Shown: positions 18,801-28,548, numbered from the stretch's first letter. The stretch is DNA of 64,000 nt from Arthrobacter sp. zg-Y844 (GCF_024385465.1 NZ_JANFLS010000001.1:124001-188000); one strand, 5' to 3'. The notes: a model not told the origin generated them from the letters alone. Translations and numbers: made by a program.

Positions 18801-19682
18801 GAGTGGATGCCGCTGGCTGAGCTTGACCCGAACCAGGCCAAGCTGTGGATCTACGACTCCCTGCTTTCCGAATTCGCCGCCATGGGCTTCGAGTACGGCT
18901 ACTCGGTGGAGCGTCCGGATGCCCTCGTGCTCTGGGAAGCCCAGTTCGGTGACTTCGTCAACGGCGCCCAGACCATCATTGACGAGTTCATCTCGTCGGC
19001 TGAGCAGAAGTGGGGCCAGCGGTCCTCGCTGGTGCTGATGCTTCCGCACGGCTACGAGGGACAGGGACCGGACCACTCGTCCGCACGGATCGAGCGTTTC
19101 CTGCAGATGTGTGCCGAGGACAACATGATTGTTGCCAACCCCACCACGGGTGCCTCGCACTTCCACCTGCTGCGCCGGCAGGCGTACAGCCGGCCGCGCA
19201 AGCCGCTGGTTGTCTTCACCCCCAAGCAGCTGCTGCGCCTGAAGGCGGCCGCAACGTCGGTGGAGGAGTTCACGCACGGCGAGTTCCAGCCGGTCATCGC
19301 CGAGCACGCCGAACTGGATGCCAACGCCGTTGACCGCGTGCTGCTGGTGTCCGGCCGCCTGTACTACGATCTGCTGGCAAACCGCCAGAAGACCGGCGAT
19401 GACAAGACGGCGATCGTCCGCGTGGAGCAGCTCTACCCGCTCCCCGTCGACGAGATCCGGGCCGCTGTGGGCAAGTACCCCAACGCGGACATCGTCTGGG
19501 CGCAGGACGAACCGGCGAACCAGGGTCCGTGGCCCTTCATCGGCCTCAACCTGCCCCAGCACCTGGACAGCCGCCTGCGCCTGGTCTCACGCCCGGCGTC
19601 GGCCTCCACCGCTACGGGCTCTGCCAAGCGCCACGCAGTGGAGCAGGACATCCTGGTGAAAAAGGCCTTCGAACGTCAGTAG
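15873..19682 (+). CDS. kgd: Multifunctional 2-oxoglutarate decarboxylase/dehydrogenase E1 plus dihydrolipoyl succinyltransferase
   Basis: 1269 residues from the GTG at 15873 (protein begins [17 protein letters not shown]), with gaagagg ten bases upstream. Layout: a short E1 N-terminal segment, an Ala/Pro/Lys/Glu-rich linker at about 55-140, an E2-like acyltransferase domain with the catalytic [15 protein letters not shown] near 359, then the thiamine-diphosphate E1 domain ([10 protein letters not shown] near 685, AHRGRLNVL). It lacks a lipoyl domain, as in the actinobacterial Kgd/OdhA protein. It converts 2-oxoglutarate to succinyl-CoA in the TCA cycle, working with AceF and Lpd. In relatives it is controlled by the FHA protein GarA/OdhI. 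Followed by an intrinsic terminator. Confidence 0.95.
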   Translation: MPDQSNHRLPEEFGGNEWLVDELYEQYLSNKDSVDKKWWSIFESFKAEDSQSGNGSNGNGAGSPDGSRPATRQLPVVKAESTAPNAPKASGESPAATQQSGKPPVAKEQAKAEPAAKSEPKAEPKAAPIPAQLPKTQPSDAAAEEDKVTVLRGPAKAIATNMDLSLSVPTATTVRAIPAKLLIDNRIVINSHLERARGGKISFTHLLGYAIIRAAAQFPSMNVHYDEVDGKPVAVQPAHVNFGLAIDMPKPDGTRLLVVPNIKKAETLNFSEFWHAYEELVKRARNGKLGADDYRGTTISLTNPGGIGTVHSVPRLSKGQAAIIGAGALEYPAEFQGANEKILARNAISKIITLTSTYDHRVIQGAGSGEFLRIIHQLLLGEQNFYDEIFESLRIPYEPVRWSPDIQVNPDEQINKVARIQQLIHAYRVRGHLMADTNPLEYVQRRHADLDILNHGLTLWDLDREWPTGGFGGKPMLKLRKILGVLRDAYCRTAGIEYMHIQDPEERLWFQDRLETKYTKPTREEQLRILSKLNAAEAFETFLQTKFVGQKRFSLEGGESLIPLLDAVISGAADDGLEEVGIGMAHRGRLNVLTNIAGKTYAQVFREFEGTQDPRSVQGSGDVKYHLGTEGTFTSDNGKQTKVYLAANPSHLEAGDSVLEGIVRAKQDRLDKGDEFPVLPILVHGDAAFAGQGVVAETLNLSQLRGYRTGGTIHVVVNNQVGFTTSPTSSRSSVYSTDVAKMVQAPIFHVNGDDPEAVVRVGQLAYEYRQRFHKDVVIDMVCYRRRGHNEGDDPSMTQPMMYSLIEAKRSVRKLYTESLIGRGDISQDEAEQALRDYQGRLERVFAETHAAQTSPIPVITKDSEAVSDLERPAAQQEGTTIIKPASTAVSAEVLAHIGKAHVAVPEGFTVHPKLKSLLEKRDQMSREGNIDWGFAEIAAFGSLLMEGVPVRLAGQDSRRGTFTQRHAVFHDRATGAEWMPLAELDPNQAKLWIYDSLLSEFAAMGFEYGYSVERPDALVLWEAQFGDFVNGAQTIIDEFISSAEQKWGQRSSLVLMLPHGYEGQGPDHSSARIERFLQMCAEDNMIVANPTTGASHFHLLRRQAYSRPRKPLVVFTPKQLLRLKAAATSVEEFTHGEFQPVIAEHAELDANAVDRVLLVSGRLYYDLLANRQKTGDDKTAIVRVEQLYPLPVDEIRAAVGKYPNADIVWAQDEPANQGPWPFIGLNLPQHLDSRLRLVSRPASASTATGSAKRHAVEQDILVKKAFERQ

Positions 19683-19691
19683 GCTAGATTT

Positions 19692-19727
19692 AGGGTGGGG
19701 CGCTTCGGCGTCCCACCCTGTTTTTTT
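19692..19727 (+). terminator. Intrinsic terminator of kgd
   Basis: An agggtgggg...tcccaccct stem closed by a cttcgg-type loop is followed by seven T residues (19721-19727). This is a textbook rho-independent terminator immediately after the kgd stop. Confidence 0.9.
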
Positions 19728-19745
19728 GATTCGAGAAGGTGACTA

Positions 19746-20345
19746 GTGGAACAACGCAGAATTCGGCTTGCTGCTGTAGGTGATGAGCTGCTGGCCGGAC
19801 ACGGGGATCCGCGCGCACTCGGCTGGCTGGGACGTGTCCTGGCCCGAACATCGCCCGAGAACGTCAACCTCCAGGCATACAGCCTGGCTGCACCCAACGA
19901 GGGCACCGAGGCGCTGGCCAACAGATGGCTCGCGGAAGCCGGCAGGCGGTTCGAGGACGGGTGCGAGAACCGCCTCGTGATCGGATTGTCGGACCGGGAC
20001 CTGGACCTTCAGCTGACGACGGCGCGAAGCCGCCTGAACCTGGCGAACATCCTCGACGGCGCCGCACAGATGAGCATCAAGGTGTTCGTGGTGGGCCCTC
20101 CTCCGGGCCTCGACCCGGAACGGAACCGGAAGCTCGCGGATCTCTCCGCAGCGTTCGGCGACGTGACCACACGGCGGAAGCACGTGTACGTGGACACCCT
20201 CAACCCGCTGCTGAACCATGAGCAGTGGCGCACGGACCTGGCCGCCAACGGCGGAACGCCGGGCCAGGCCGGCTACGGCCTCATGGCGTGGCTGGTGCTT
20301 CACCGAGGCTGGTACCAGTGGCTCGACCTCCCCGACATGAACTGA
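19746..20345 (+). CDS. SGNH/GDSL-type hydrolase
   Basis: 199 residues from the GTG at 19746, with gaaggtg upstream. Start of an SGNH fold: RIRLAAVGDELLAGHGDPRA, where GDEL replaces the GDS(L) nucleophile block, so the catalytic Ser is not at its usual place. VIGLSDRDL could contribute the third block and VVGPPPG the turn after it. The expected C-terminal D-x-x-H catalytic pair is not obvious (the candidate stretch has GQAGYGLMAW). It may be an inactive or altered member of the lipase/esterase superfamily. It is flanked by terminators on both sides, so monocistronic. Confidence 0.7.
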   Translation: MEQRRIRLAAVGDELLAGHGDPRALGWLGRVLARTSPENVNLQAYSLAAPNEGTEALANRWLAEAGRRFEDGCENRLVIGLSDRDLDLQLTTARSRLNLANILDGAAQMSIKVFVVGPPPGLDPERNRKLADLSAAFGDVTTRRKHVYVDTLNPLLNHEQWRTDLAANGGTPGQAGYGLMAWLVLHRGWYQWLDLPDMN

Positions 20346-20366
20346 AACCTCCGTCATAAAGACGTC

Positions 20367-20402
20367 AAAAAACCCTTCCGGCAATAGCCGGAAGGGTTTT
20401 TT
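20367..20402 (+). terminator. Intrinsic terminator after the SGNH hydrolase gene
   Basis: The stem aaaaacccttccggc paired with gccggaagggttttt closes on an aata loop and ends in a run of T residues (20397-20402). A-rich bases on the upstream side could let it work in both directions. Confidence 0.9.
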
Positions 20403-20592
20403 GCGCATGCGGGGGCTGTTTCGGGTAGAAAAACCACCGTGTCCGGCGTAACGATCAGTTAACAACGTGTAACTTGTCTCACAGTGGAAACAATATGTGG
20501 CTAGTGTTGCTCCACATGCAGCGGTCTTCACGGCCGCTTTGGGGGGCCATCATCGGTGGTTCCTGACTCCTCATCACCAGTTAGGACTACTT

Positions 20593-22353
20593 ATGCGTAC
20601 TAAGCGCACGGCAGCTCTTGCCGCACTCTCCGTGGGGGCCCTGTTCCTGGGCGCCTGCGGCTCCGCCGGGGGCGGAACCGAAAGTGAAAGCAGCTCGGAG
20701 GCAACAACCGAGAACATCGCTTCCACCATCAATATCGCCATCAGCCAGGCACCTGACGCCTACAACTCGAGCACCGCCAACACCAACAGCACGTACAACA
20801 GCTACGTCGACAACCTGGTGCACAGCAACTTTGTCGAATACAGCCCCAACGGCGTCATCCACGATGAAGAGTTCGGCACCTTCGAAAAGACCAGCGACGA
20901 TCCGCTGACGGTGCACTACAAGATCAATGAGGACGCCAAGTGGTCCGACGGCACCCCCATTGACTTCGATGACGTACTGCTGAACTGGGCGGCCTTCTCC
21001 GGACAGGTCGGTCCCGCCGAGGGCGAGAACATCTTCCAGCCGTCCTCCACCAACGGTTTCTCCCAGACCAAGATGATCGAGGGCGAGGCCGGCGACAAAG
21101 AGTTCGACATGGTCTTCGAGACCCCGTACGCGGACTGGGAAGCCCTGATGATCGGCCCCATCATGCCCGCACATATCGCAGCGGAAAAGGGCGGCCTCGC
21201 CACCGACAACAACGGCGAAGCGCTGATCAAGGCCATCCAGGACAAGGACATCGCGGCGCTGACCCCGCTGGCCGAATTCTGGAACACCGGCTGGAACTAC
21301 GAAGCCGACCTCACCAAGCTTCCGGACGCCGAAATGATCCCGTCCTCCGGCCCGTACATGCTGGACAACGCCACCGACGGCACCCTGACCCTCAAGCGCA
21401 ACGAGAACTACTGGGGCGAAGAGCGCAAGGGCAAGACGGAGACCATCGTCTTCAAGACCATCGCAGACACCGAAGCAGTCCAGGCCCTGGAGAACGGCGA
21501 GGTCGATATCATCGAGCCGTCCGGACCCACCGTTGACACCAAGACCGCCATCGAGAACATCGGCGAAACGGTCACCATGCTCACCGGCCCGGAACTGACC
21601 TTCAGCCACATTGACCTGGACCAGTCGGAGAACGGCGTGTTCAAGGACCTGGCCGTACGCCAGGCCTTCTCCAAGTGCGTACCGCGCGAGGACATTGTCG
21701 AGAAGTTCGCCAAGCCCATCGATGAAAACGCCACGGTGGACAACCTGCGCGAATACCAGCCGGGCCAGGAAGACTACGAAGAGGTCCTCGAAGGCGCTCC
21801 GTCCGCCAGCGAGTACGACGAAGTCGACCTCGAAGGCGCCAAGAAGCTGCTCGCCGATGCCGGCAAGACCGAACCCGTGTCGGTCCGCCTGATGTTCTCC
21901 TCCACGAGCCAGCTGCGCGCTGACATCGTCACCCTGATCAAGACCTCCTGCGACCAGGCCGGCTTCAACATTGTTCCCACCCCGGACCCCAAGTGGAGCG
22001 CCAAGCTCGCCGAGCCCGGAGCCTGGGACGCCATCCTGTTCGCCTGGGCCGGTTCCGGCCTGGCCGCCAGCGCACAGTCGATCTACGTCTCCGACGGCGA
22101 GCAGAACTACGGCAAGTTCGCCAACGCTGAACTCGACAAGCTCTGGGACCAGATCGCTACCTCCACTGACGAAGAAGAGGTCAAGGAACTGAAGACCAAG
22201 GCAGAGGAAATCCTCGCCGCCGAGGTCTACAACGTGGTCCTGTACGCGAACTCCGGTGTGGTTGCACACTCCTCCAAGCTGGAGAACGTGGAACTGAACC
22301 CGAGCCAGAACGGCATCACCTGGAACGCCTACAAGTGGACAAAGCAGGTCTAG
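20593..22353 (+). CDS. Peptide/oligopeptide ABC transporter substrate-binding lipoprotein (SBP_bac_5)
   Basis: 586 residues from the ATG at 20593. A lipoprotein signal ends in LFLGAC with Cys22 lipidated. The mature protein is a family-5 solute receptor (Dpp/Opp/nickel type): YNSYVDNLVHSNFVEY, WSDGTPIDFDDVLLNW, NENYWGEERKGKTETIV and DLAVRQAFSKCVPREDIV are the conserved segments. It binds peptides or similar ligands outside the membrane for the permeases encoded next. A strong hairpin without a T tract separates it from the permease gene, which probably allows higher expression of the receptor than of the rest. The ligand is not predictable. Confidence 0.9.
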   Translation: MRTKRTAALAALSVGALFLGACGSAGGGTESESSSEATTENIASTINIAISQAPDAYNSSTANTNSTYNSYVDNLVHSNFVEYSPNGVIHDEEFGTFEKTSDDPLTVHYKINEDAKWSDGTPIDFDDVLLNWAAFSGQVGPAEGENIFQPSSTNGFSQTKMIEGEAGDKEFDMVFETPYADWEALMIGPIMPAHIAAEKGGLATDNNGEALIKAIQDKDIAALTPLAEFWNTGWNYEADLTKLPDAEMIPSSGPYMLDNATDGTLTLKRNENYWGEERKGKTETIVFKTIADTEAVQALENGEVDIIEPSGPTVDTKTAIENIGETVTMLTGPELTFSHIDLDQSENGVFKDLAVRQAFSKCVPREDIVEKFAKPIDENATVDNLREYQPGQEDYEEVLEGAPSASEYDEVDLEGAKKLLADAGKTEPVSVRLMFSSTSQLRADIVTLIKTSCDQAGFNIVPTPDPKWSAKLAEPGAWDAILFAWAGSGLAASAQSIYVSDGEQNYGKFANAELDKLWDQIATSTDEEEVKELKTKAEEILAAEVYNVVLYANSGVVAHSSKLENVELNPSQNGITWNAYKWTKQV

Positions 22354-22374
22354 CCGCAGCACCACGCTAGCCGC

Positions 22375-22425
22375 AGCATAAGCGGGGATGGGCAGACTCA
22401 AAGTCTGCCCATCCCCCTGCTTATG
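22375..22425 (+). promoter_or_regulatory. Large hairpin between receptor and permease genes (attenuator or mRNA-stability element)
   Basis: Arms cataagcggggatgggcag and ctgcccatccccctgcttat pair around a short loop with a two-base bulge. No T tract follows. It lies between the receptor stop and the next start in an otherwise collinear operon, so it more likely causes partial termination or 3'-end protection of the receptor mRNA than full termination. Confidence 0.6.
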
Positions 22426-22464
22426 TCCGCGGCGTTCTTTAGTCCCACCCCAAGGAGCCCCACG

Positions 22465-23997
22465 GTGTTCTACTTCATTCTTAAAAGAGCGGTCACTTCG
22501 TTCTTTATCCTCCTGGCCGCCACGGCACTGATGTTTGTCCTGGCCGTCAACTCCGGCGATCCCCTCCATGACCTCGCCGAACTGCGCAACGACGACCGGG
22601 AATCCCGCATAGCCGCCCGTACCGAAGCCATGCACCTGGATCAGCCGATCCACATCCGCTATCTGCTCTGGCTGCAGGAAATCGGCCGCTGCATCATGCC
22701 CGGCGGCGCACAGTGCACGCTGGGCCTGGACCGCGTGGGCAACCCCGTCATCGAGCAGCTGCAGTCTGCCGCCGGTTCAACCTTCCGCCTGGTGGTCGTA
22801 GCAACGGTGCTCGCGATCATCCTGGGCGTGCTTATCGGTGTTGTTACCGCCCTGCGGCAGTACAGCGTGTTCGACTACTCGATCACGTTCGTTGCCTTCC
22901 TCCTGTTCTCCATGCCGCTCTTCTGGCTTTCCACACTCCTCAAGCAGTACCTCGCCATCGGTCTCAACACCTGGCTGGAGAATCCAACCATGTCCTATCT
23001 GGGCATAGTGCTGCTGGGGTTGGTGGCCGGGGTGATCTGGATGGTTGTCGTCGGCGGCGACCGCCGACGCCGCATCCAGGTATTCGCGGTATCGGCCGTG
23101 GCAACTTCGGGGACCATGCTCGTGCTGCTGATGTCCGGTTGGTTCAAAACCCCCGGCTTCGGTCCCGTCGGCATCCTGGTGAGCGCCTTCGCCATCGCCC
23201 TCGGAGTCACGGCATTGTTCGCCGGGTTCCGGCGTCACCGGATTGTCTACGCGGCCCTTGCTACGGCCGCAGCCGGTTTTGTCGGCTATCTGGTCACGAT
23301 GGGCATCATGAAAGACCCGGACTGGCTGACCATTGCCGGCCTGGCACTGGTGACCGTTGCGGTTTCCGCTGCCATCGGGCATTTCGTGGGCGGACCGTAC
23401 GCCAAGCAGACCCGGCAGATTACCGCCGTCGTCGGCCTGCTGATCGGTTTCATCGTGTTCCTGGATTCGCTCCTGCACGCCTACCCGACGCTGTCCCGCA
23501 AGACCGGCGGCCGGCCCATTCCCACTACCGGTTCCTCCACGCCCAACCTCGAGGGAACCTTCTGGGAAGTGAACCTGGATTATGCGCTGTACCTGGTGCT
23601 GCCGACCATCGCGATCATGCTGATTTCGTTTGCCATGTACACCCGCTACACCCGCGCCAGCCAGCTGGACGTCATGACCCAGGACTACATCCGCACCGCT
23701 CGGGCCAAGGGCCTCAGCGAGCGGACCGTCGTGGTCAAGCATGCGTTCCGCAACGCGATGATCCCGATCACCACCCTGATGGCCTTCGACTTCGCCGGCG
23801 TGCTCGGCGGCGCCGTGGTCACGGAATCGGTGTTCGGCTGGAACGGCATGGGCAAGATGTTCACCGACGGACTCACCAACGTGGACCCCAATGTCATCAT
23901 GGCGTTCTTCCTCGTCACGGGCGTGGCCGCGGTGACCTTCAACATGCTGGCTGACATCGCGTACGCGTTCCTCGATCCGCGCATCAGCCTGAACTGA
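22465..23997 (+). CDS. Peptide ABC transporter permease, DppB-like with enlarged central region
   Basis: 510 residues from the GTG at 22465, chosen for aaggag 7-8 bases upstream. BPD_transp_1 permease: TM1 is AVTSFFILLAATALMFVLAV, a second helical block is VVVATVLAIILGVLIGVV, and the EAA-type loop is QDYIRTARAKGLSERTVVVK near residue 410. Usual DppB/OppB proteins have 300-340 residues. The excess comes from a roughly 170-residue stretch (about 170-340) holding several extra predicted helices between the core helices. Some actinobacterial homologues share this. It should form a heterodimeric channel with the next gene product. Confidence 0.9.
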   Translation: MFYFILKRAVTSFFILLAATALMFVLAVNSGDPLHDLAELRNDDRESRIAARTEAMHLDQPIHIRYLLWLQEIGRCIMPGGAQCTLGLDRVGNPVIEQLQSAAGSTFRLVVVATVLAIILGVLIGVVTALRQYSVFDYSITFVAFLLFSMPLFWLSTLLKQYLAIGLNTWLENPTMSYLGIVLLGLVAGVIWMVVVGGDRRRRIQVFAVSAVATSGTMLVLLMSGWFKTPGFGPVGILVSAFAIALGVTALFAGFRRHRIVYAALATAAAGFVGYLVTMGIMKDPDWLTIAGLALVTVAVSAAIGHFVGGPYAKQTRQITAVVGLLIGFIVFLDSLLHAYPTLSRKTGGRPIPTTGSSTPNLEGTFWEVNLDYALYLVLPTIAIMLISFAMYTRYTRASQLDVMTQDYIRTARAKGLSERTVVVKHAFRNAMIPITTLMAFDFAGVLGGAVVTESVFGWNGMGKMFTDGLTNVDPNVIMAFFLVTGVAAVTFNMLADIAYAFLDPRISLN

Positions 23998-24008
23998 TTG
24001 GTAGAGCA

Positions 24009-25052
24009 ATGACTGATAACAAGATTCCCGCGGACGGGCCGAAGGAAAGCAGCCCGGAGCTGACGGCCATGACGCTGGAGAGCCAGCGGACCGTCACGGC
24101 GGACTCCCCCGCAACCAGGGGTGTCGTAGCTGAACCTAGAATCACCGAGGCCAAAAGCCAGTCCAAGCTGGTCCGCGAACGCTTCCTGCGGCATAAGGGC
24201 GCCATGGGCGGAATGATCGGCCTGCTCTTTATCGTGCTGCTGGCATTCTCCTCAATCGGCTTCAACGTCGGCCCGCTGCATATTCCGGGCTGGTGGCAGC
24301 ACACCTTCTACGAGGTGCAGGAAACCGCCGACGGCGGGAAGCCCACCCTGTCCTGGACCGGGCTGGGCGACCACCCGTTCGGCCAGGACGCCCTGGGCCG
24401 GGACTACTTCGCGATGACCATGCGCGGGGCACAGATCTCCCTGATCATTGCCTTCATCGTGGGTATTGTCGGCACCGTCATCGGCACCGTCGTCGGTGCG
24501 CTGGCCGGCTATTACCGCGGCCGGGTCGAAGCCGTCCTGATGCGCTTCACCGACGTCATCATCACCATCCCGCTCCTGGTGGTCGCCGCAGTGCTGGCCA
24601 CCATCGTGGCCGACTTCGGAATCGTCGTCTTCGCGGTCTTCCTGGGCATGCTCACTTGGACCAACCTCGCCCGGATTGTGCGCGGCGAGTTCCTTTCCCT
24701 CCGGGAAAAGGAGTTCGTGGAGGCGGCGAAGTCCGTAGGCGCCAGCTCGGCCCGGATCATCTTCAAGCACATCCTGCCCAACACCGTGGGCGTCATCATC
24801 GTCTCGGCCACGCTCGCCATCTCCGGCGCCATCCTGCTGGAAACCGCGCTCGGCTTCCTGGGCCTGGGCGTGCAGGAGCCGGACACCTCGCTGGGCAAGC
24901 TGATCAATGAAAACCGGTCGGCCATGACCGTGCGCCCGTGGGTCTTCCTTTGGCCCGGCGTGTTTATCGTGGCCATTGCCCTCGCCGTCAACTTCATCGG
25001 CGACGGGCTTCGGGATGCGTTTGATCCCCGACAGACAAGGAACAAGCAATGA
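24009..25052 (+). CDS. Peptide ABC transporter permease, DppC-like
   Basis: 347 residues. A hydrophilic N-terminal tail of about 60 residues precedes TM1 (MGGMIGLLFIVLLAFSSI). The DppC hallmarks DHPFGQDALGRDYF and the coupling EAA loop KEFVEAAKSVGASSARIIF are present, and the end GDGLRDAFDPRQ is typical of the family. It pairs with the DppB-like protein to form the pore. It starts 11 bp after the preceding stop, and its own stop overlaps the next start as ATGA (25049-25052). Confidence 0.95.
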   Translation: MTDNKIPADGPKESSPELTAMTLESQRTVTADSPATRGVVAEPRITEAKSQSKLVRERFLRHKGAMGGMIGLLFIVLLAFSSIGFNVGPLHIPGWWQHTFYEVQETADGGKPTLSWTGLGDHPFGQDALGRDYFAMTMRGAQISLIIAFIVGIVGTVIGTVVGALAGYYRGRVEAVLMRFTDVIITIPLLVVAAVLATIVADFGIVVFAVFLGMLTWTNLARIVRGEFLSLREKEFVEAAKSVGASSARIIFKHILPNTVGVIIVSATLAISGAILLETALGFLGLGVQEPDTSLGKLINENRSAMTVRPWVFLWPGVFIVAIALAVNFIGDGLRDAFDPRQTRNKQ

Positions 25053-26833
25053 CCTCCACACCGGTATACAGCGACACCCCGGCAACGGGAACCGGTTCCC
25101 CCATCCTTGAGGTCACCGGACTCGGCGTCGATTTCAACGTTGACAACGAATGGGTCATGGCCGCCGAAGACGTGAACTACAAGGTTTATCCCGGGGAGAT
25201 CCTGGCGATCGTCGGCGAATCCGGCTCGGGAAAGAGCATGTCCTCCATGGCACTGCTCGGCCTGCTGCCCGGCAACGGGCGGTCCACCGGCAGTGCGAAA
25301 CTGCACGGCAAGGAACTCATCGGCGCCCCGCAGTCGGCGCTGCGGAAGATCCGCGGCAATGACATTGCCATGATTTTCCAGGAGCCCATGACGGCCTTGA
25401 ACCCGGTCCTCACGGTGGGTGAACAGGTGAAGGAGATCATCGAGCAGCACACCGATGCGTCCCCCGCCGATGCCAAGGCACGCGCCATTGAGCTGCTGCG
25501 CATGGTGGAGATTCCGGATCCGGAGACCCGTTACGACAGCTACCCGCACCAGTTCTCCGGCGGGCAGCGCCAGCGGGCCATGATTGCCATTGCCATTGCC
25601 AATGATCCGATCCTGCTGATCGCCGATGAACCCACGACTGCCCTGGACGTCACGGTCCAGGCGGAAGTACTCGAACTGCTGCGCAAGCTCAACAAACGCC
25701 TGAACAGTGCCATCCTGCTCATCACCCATGACATGGGCGTAGTGGCCGACCTTGCGGACAACGTGGTGGTGATGCAAAACGGGCGGATCGTGGAAGCCTC
25801 CGCCGTGGTGGATCTCTTCGCTGCACCGCAGCAGGACTACACCAAGGCCCTGCTCGACGCCGTGCCGCACCTCGGTTCCAAGGTGGGCGGTGTGCTGGCA
25901 GCCGTCGAGGTGGAGGACGACGGATCCCTGCAGATCACCGACGCACCCCTGTCGGTCATGAAGGCCTCCGAGGAAGTGGCCGAACCGACGTCGTCGCAGA
26001 CGCCCGCCCTGCAGCTCGAGAACGTGGCCATCGAGTATCCCGGGCGGTTCCGCACCCCGGCCTTCCGCGCCGTTTCCGACGTTTCCTTCACGATCATGCC
26101 CGGCGAAGTCATGGGCCTCGTGGGCGAATCCGGCTCGGGAAAGTCCACCATCGGGCGCGCTGTCACCGGCCTGCTGCCGGTGGCCGACGGTAGCGTCCGG
26201 ATCAACGGAACAGACATCGCGGGGCTGTCACCGAAAAAAATGCGGCCGCTCCGGCGGAAGTTCGCCATCGTCTTCCAGGACCCGGCAGCATCGCTGAATC
26301 CGCGGATGTCCATCGGCGAGAGCATCGGCGAGCCGCTGTTCCTGCATGAGAAGCTGTCCAAGGCCGAACTGGATAACCGGGTGGCGAACCTGCTCGATGA
26401 CGTCCAGCTGCCCAAGAGCTTCCGCAACCGGTACCCGCACGAACTCTCCGGCGGCCAGCGCCAGCGGGTGGGGATTGCCCGGGCGCTCTCGCTGCGGCCG
26501 TCCCTGCTCGTGGCGGACGAGCCGACGTCGGCGCTGGATGTGTCAGTGCAGGCACGGGTGCTGGCGCTGCTGCAGGACCTGCAGAAGGAGTACGGCTTCG
26601 CCTGCCTGTTCGTCAGCCATGACCTGGCGGTGGTCGAAATCCTGGCCAGCCATATCGCCGTGCTGAACAAGGGCAGGATGGTGGAGCAGGGTTCCACCGA
26701 GCAGGTCCTGAAGTACCCGCAGGATCCGTACACGCGGCGCCTGCTGGCAGCGGCACCGGTGCCGGACCCGGCCGAACAGGCCTACCGCCGCGAGCAGCGC
26801 CACGCGCTCCTCGCGGCCGGCAACACCGAATAG
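25049..26833 (+). CDS. Peptide ABC transporter, fused DppD-DppF ATPase
   Basis: 594 residues with two complete nucleotide-binding domains. Domain 1 (about 10-260): Walker [10 protein letters not shown], signature [12 protein letters not shown], Walker [13 protein letters not shown]. Domain 2 (about 320-580): Walker [13 protein letters not shown], signature [12 protein letters not shown], Walker [13 protein letters not shown]. Each half ends in an oligopeptide-transporter C-terminal segment (for example [19 protein letters not shown]). The fusion replaces two separate ATPase subunits, so one chain should be enough to drive the permease pair. Translationally coupled to the permease gene. Confidence 0.95.
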   Translation: MTSTPVYSDTPATGTGSPILEVTGLGVDFNVDNEWVMAAEDVNYKVYPGEILAIVGESGSGKSMSSMALLGLLPGNGRSTGSAKLHGKELIGAPQSALRKIRGNDIAMIFQEPMTALNPVLTVGEQVKEIIEQHTDASPADAKARAIELLRMVEIPDPETRYDSYPHQFSGGQRQRAMIAIAIANDPILLIADEPTTALDVTVQAEVLELLRKLNKRLNSAILLITHDMGVVADLADNVVVMQNGRIVEASAVVDLFAAPQQDYTKALLDAVPHLGSKVGGVLAAVEVEDDGSLQITDAPLSVMKASEEVAEPTSSQTPALQLENVAIEYPGRFRTPAFRAVSDVSFTIMPGEVMGLVGESGSGKSTIGRAVTGLLPVADGSVRINGTDIAGLSPKKMRPLRRKFAIVFQDPAASLNPRMSIGESIGEPLFLHEKLSKAELDNRVANLLDDVQLPKSFRNRYPHELSGGQRQRVGIARALSLRPSLLVADEPTSALDVSVQARVLALLQDLQKEYGFACLFVSHDLAVVEILASHIAVLNKGRMVEQGSTEQVLKYPQDPYTRRLLAAAPVPDPAEQAYRREQRHALLAAGNTE

Positions 26834-26871
26834 GGCACACAGCAGGACCGTAAACACAGCAGGACGAAACC

Positions 26872-26919
26872 GCGGCGGCGTCAGTGGAGGAAGACCATCT
26901 TCCCCACGGCGCCGCCGTC
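26872..26919 (+). terminator. Hairpin at the end of the peptide transporter operon
   Basis: gcggcggcg...cgccgccg with an inner gtgg-aggaaga/tcttcc-ccac stem forms a long imperfect hairpin 40 bp after the operon's last stop. Only a weak T-rich stretch (tcgtcttt) follows, so intrinsic termination is likely but not certain. Confidence 0.55.
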
Positions 26920-26956
26920 GTCTTTGCCAGGGTTCCGTTGCCGGTCTGGAACTAAG

Positions 26957-26984
26957 TTGGACTATGTTGGGGTGGGAAGATAGT
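26957..26984 (+). promoter_or_regulatory. Putative promoter of the valine-degradation operon
   Basis: TTGGAC (26957-26962) and GATAGT (26979-26984) are separated by 16 bp. Transcription would start near 26990, giving a leader of about 55 nt with aaaggag before the mmsA ATG. Confidence 0.4.
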
Positions 26985-27045
26985 GTCACGGCTCACACGC
27001 GGCCGGGATGCAGCTTCGAAATTCCACGGTGCAAAGGAGCATTCC

Positions 27046-28548
27046 ATGATGGTTCGCGAGCTATCGCATTACGTTGACGGACAGCCTGTCGGAGGCACTT
27101 CCGGGCGCTTCAGCGATGTCTACGATCCCTGCACCGGCGAGGTCCAGGCAAGGGTGCCCCTGGCCAGCACCGAGGAAGTCCGCAACGTTGTTTCCAACGC
27201 GGAGAAGGGCCAGCTGGAATGGGCGGCCATGAATCCGCAGCGGCGCGGACGGATCCTGCTTCGGTTCGTTGACCTGGTGAACCGGAACATGGATGAACTG
27301 GCCACCCTGTTGTCCTCGGAGCACGGCAAGACCCTCCTCGATGCGAAGGGCGACATCCAACGGGGCATCGAGGTGGTGGAATTCGCCGCCGGCGCCCCGC
27401 ACCTGCTCAAGGGTGAATTCTCGGACAACGCGGGGGCCGGCATCGATGTCCACTCGCTGCGCCAGCCGCTCGGCGTCGTAGCCGGAATCACACCGTTCAA
27501 CTTTCCGGCCATGATCCCGCTGTGGAAATCCGGTCCGGCACTGGCTGCAGGCAATTCCTTCATCCTCAAGCCCTCCGAGCGGGACCCTTCGGTGCCGCTG
27601 CGCCTCGCCGAGCTCTTTACGGAGGCAGGCCTTCCGGCCGGTGTCTTCAATGTGGTCAACGGTGACAAGGAAGCCGTTGATGCCCTGCTGGAGGATCCGC
27701 GGGTCTCTGCCATCGGCTTTGTCGGCTCCACCCCCATTGCGCAGTACATCTATGCCACTGCCGCTGCACACGGAAAGCGCGCCCAGTGCTTCGGCGGCGC
27801 GAAAAACCACATGGTGATCATGCCGGATGCCGACCTGGACATGGCAGCAGATGCCCTGATCGGGGCCGGCTTCGGTTCCGCCGGTGAACGCTGCATGGCG
27901 ATCTCCGTAGCCGTGCCGGTCGGCAAGGCCACCGGCGACGCGCTCGTTGCGAAGCTTGAGGAGCAGATCGCAGCACTGAAGGTGGGCCACAGCCTCGCAG
28001 ATGATTCGGATTTCGGCCCGGTGGTCGCGGCTTCCGCGAAGGAACGGATCGAAGGGTACATCCAGGCCGGCGTGGATGAGGGTGCCACCCTGCTGGCCGA
28101 CGGGCGCGGCCTCGCGGTAGAGGGCTACGAGGGCGGCTTCTGGGTGGGGCCCACCCTCTTCGACCACGTCACCAAGGACATGACCATCTACAAGGAAGAG
28201 ATCTTCGGGCCCGTGCTCAGCGTGCTCCGGGCCGAGGACTACGACGAGGCCCTCCGCCTGTGCAGCGAACACGAGTTCGGCAACGGAGTGGCCATCTTCA
28301 CCAGGGACGGCGACTCCGCCCGTGATTTCGCGAGCCGCGTCCAGGTCGGCATGGTGGGCATCAATGTCCCCATCCCGGTCCCCATCGCCTACTACACCTT
28401 CGGCGGCTGGAAGGCTTCCGGATTCGGCGACCTCAACCAGCACGGCGCGGACGCCTTCCGCTTCTACACCAAGACCAAGACGGTCACCACGCGCTGGCCG
28501 TCGGGGATCCGCACCGGTGCCAGCTTCGTTATGCCGGAAGGCAGCTGA
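27046..28548 (+). CDS. mmsA: CoA-acylating methylmalonate-semialdehyde dehydrogenase
   Basis: 500 residues from the ATG at 27046, seven bases after aaaggag; a second ATG follows directly. Aldehyde-dehydrogenase fold with GITPFNFPAMIPLWK, the cofactor segment GFVGSTPIAQYIYATAA, and the nucleophile in GSAGERCMAISVAV near residue 285. These match MmsA/IolA, which oxidises methylmalonate semialdehyde to propionyl-CoA using NAD+ and CoA, the last step of valine catabolism. The next three genes encode the preceding steps. Its stop codon overlaps the next start by one base (TGATG). Confidence 0.93.
   Translation: MMVRELSHYVDGQPVGGTSGRFSDVYDPCTGEVQARVPLASTEEVRNVVSNAEKGQLEWAAMNPQRRGRILLRFVDLVNRNMDELATLLSSEHGKTLLDAKGDIQRGIEVVEFAAGAPHLLKGEFSDNAGAGIDVHSLRQPLGVVAGITPFNFPAMIPLWKSGPALAAGNSFILKPSERDPSVPLRLAELFTEAGLPAGVFNVVNGDKEAVDALLEDPRVSAIGFVGSTPIAQYIYATAAAHGKRAQCFGGAKNHMVIMPDADLDMAADALIGAGFGSAGERCMAISVAVPVGKATGDALVAKLEEQIAALKVGHSLADDSDFGPVVAASAKERIEGYIQAGVDEGATLLADGRGLAVEGYEGGFWVGPTLFDHVTKDMTIYKEEIFGPVLSVLRAEDYDEALRLCSEHEFGNGVAIFTRDGDSARDFASRVQVGMVGINVPIPVPIAYYTFGGWKASGFGDLNQHGADAFRFYTKTKTVTTRWPSGIRTGASFVMPEGS

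Noticed and set aside
20587-22653. A 688-codon open frame on the minus strand opposite the peptide-receptor gene
   Set aside because: It is the high-GC shadow of a clear SBP_bac_5 gene; its translation shows no domain and only compositional bias, and the plus strand has a lipobox and family motifs.
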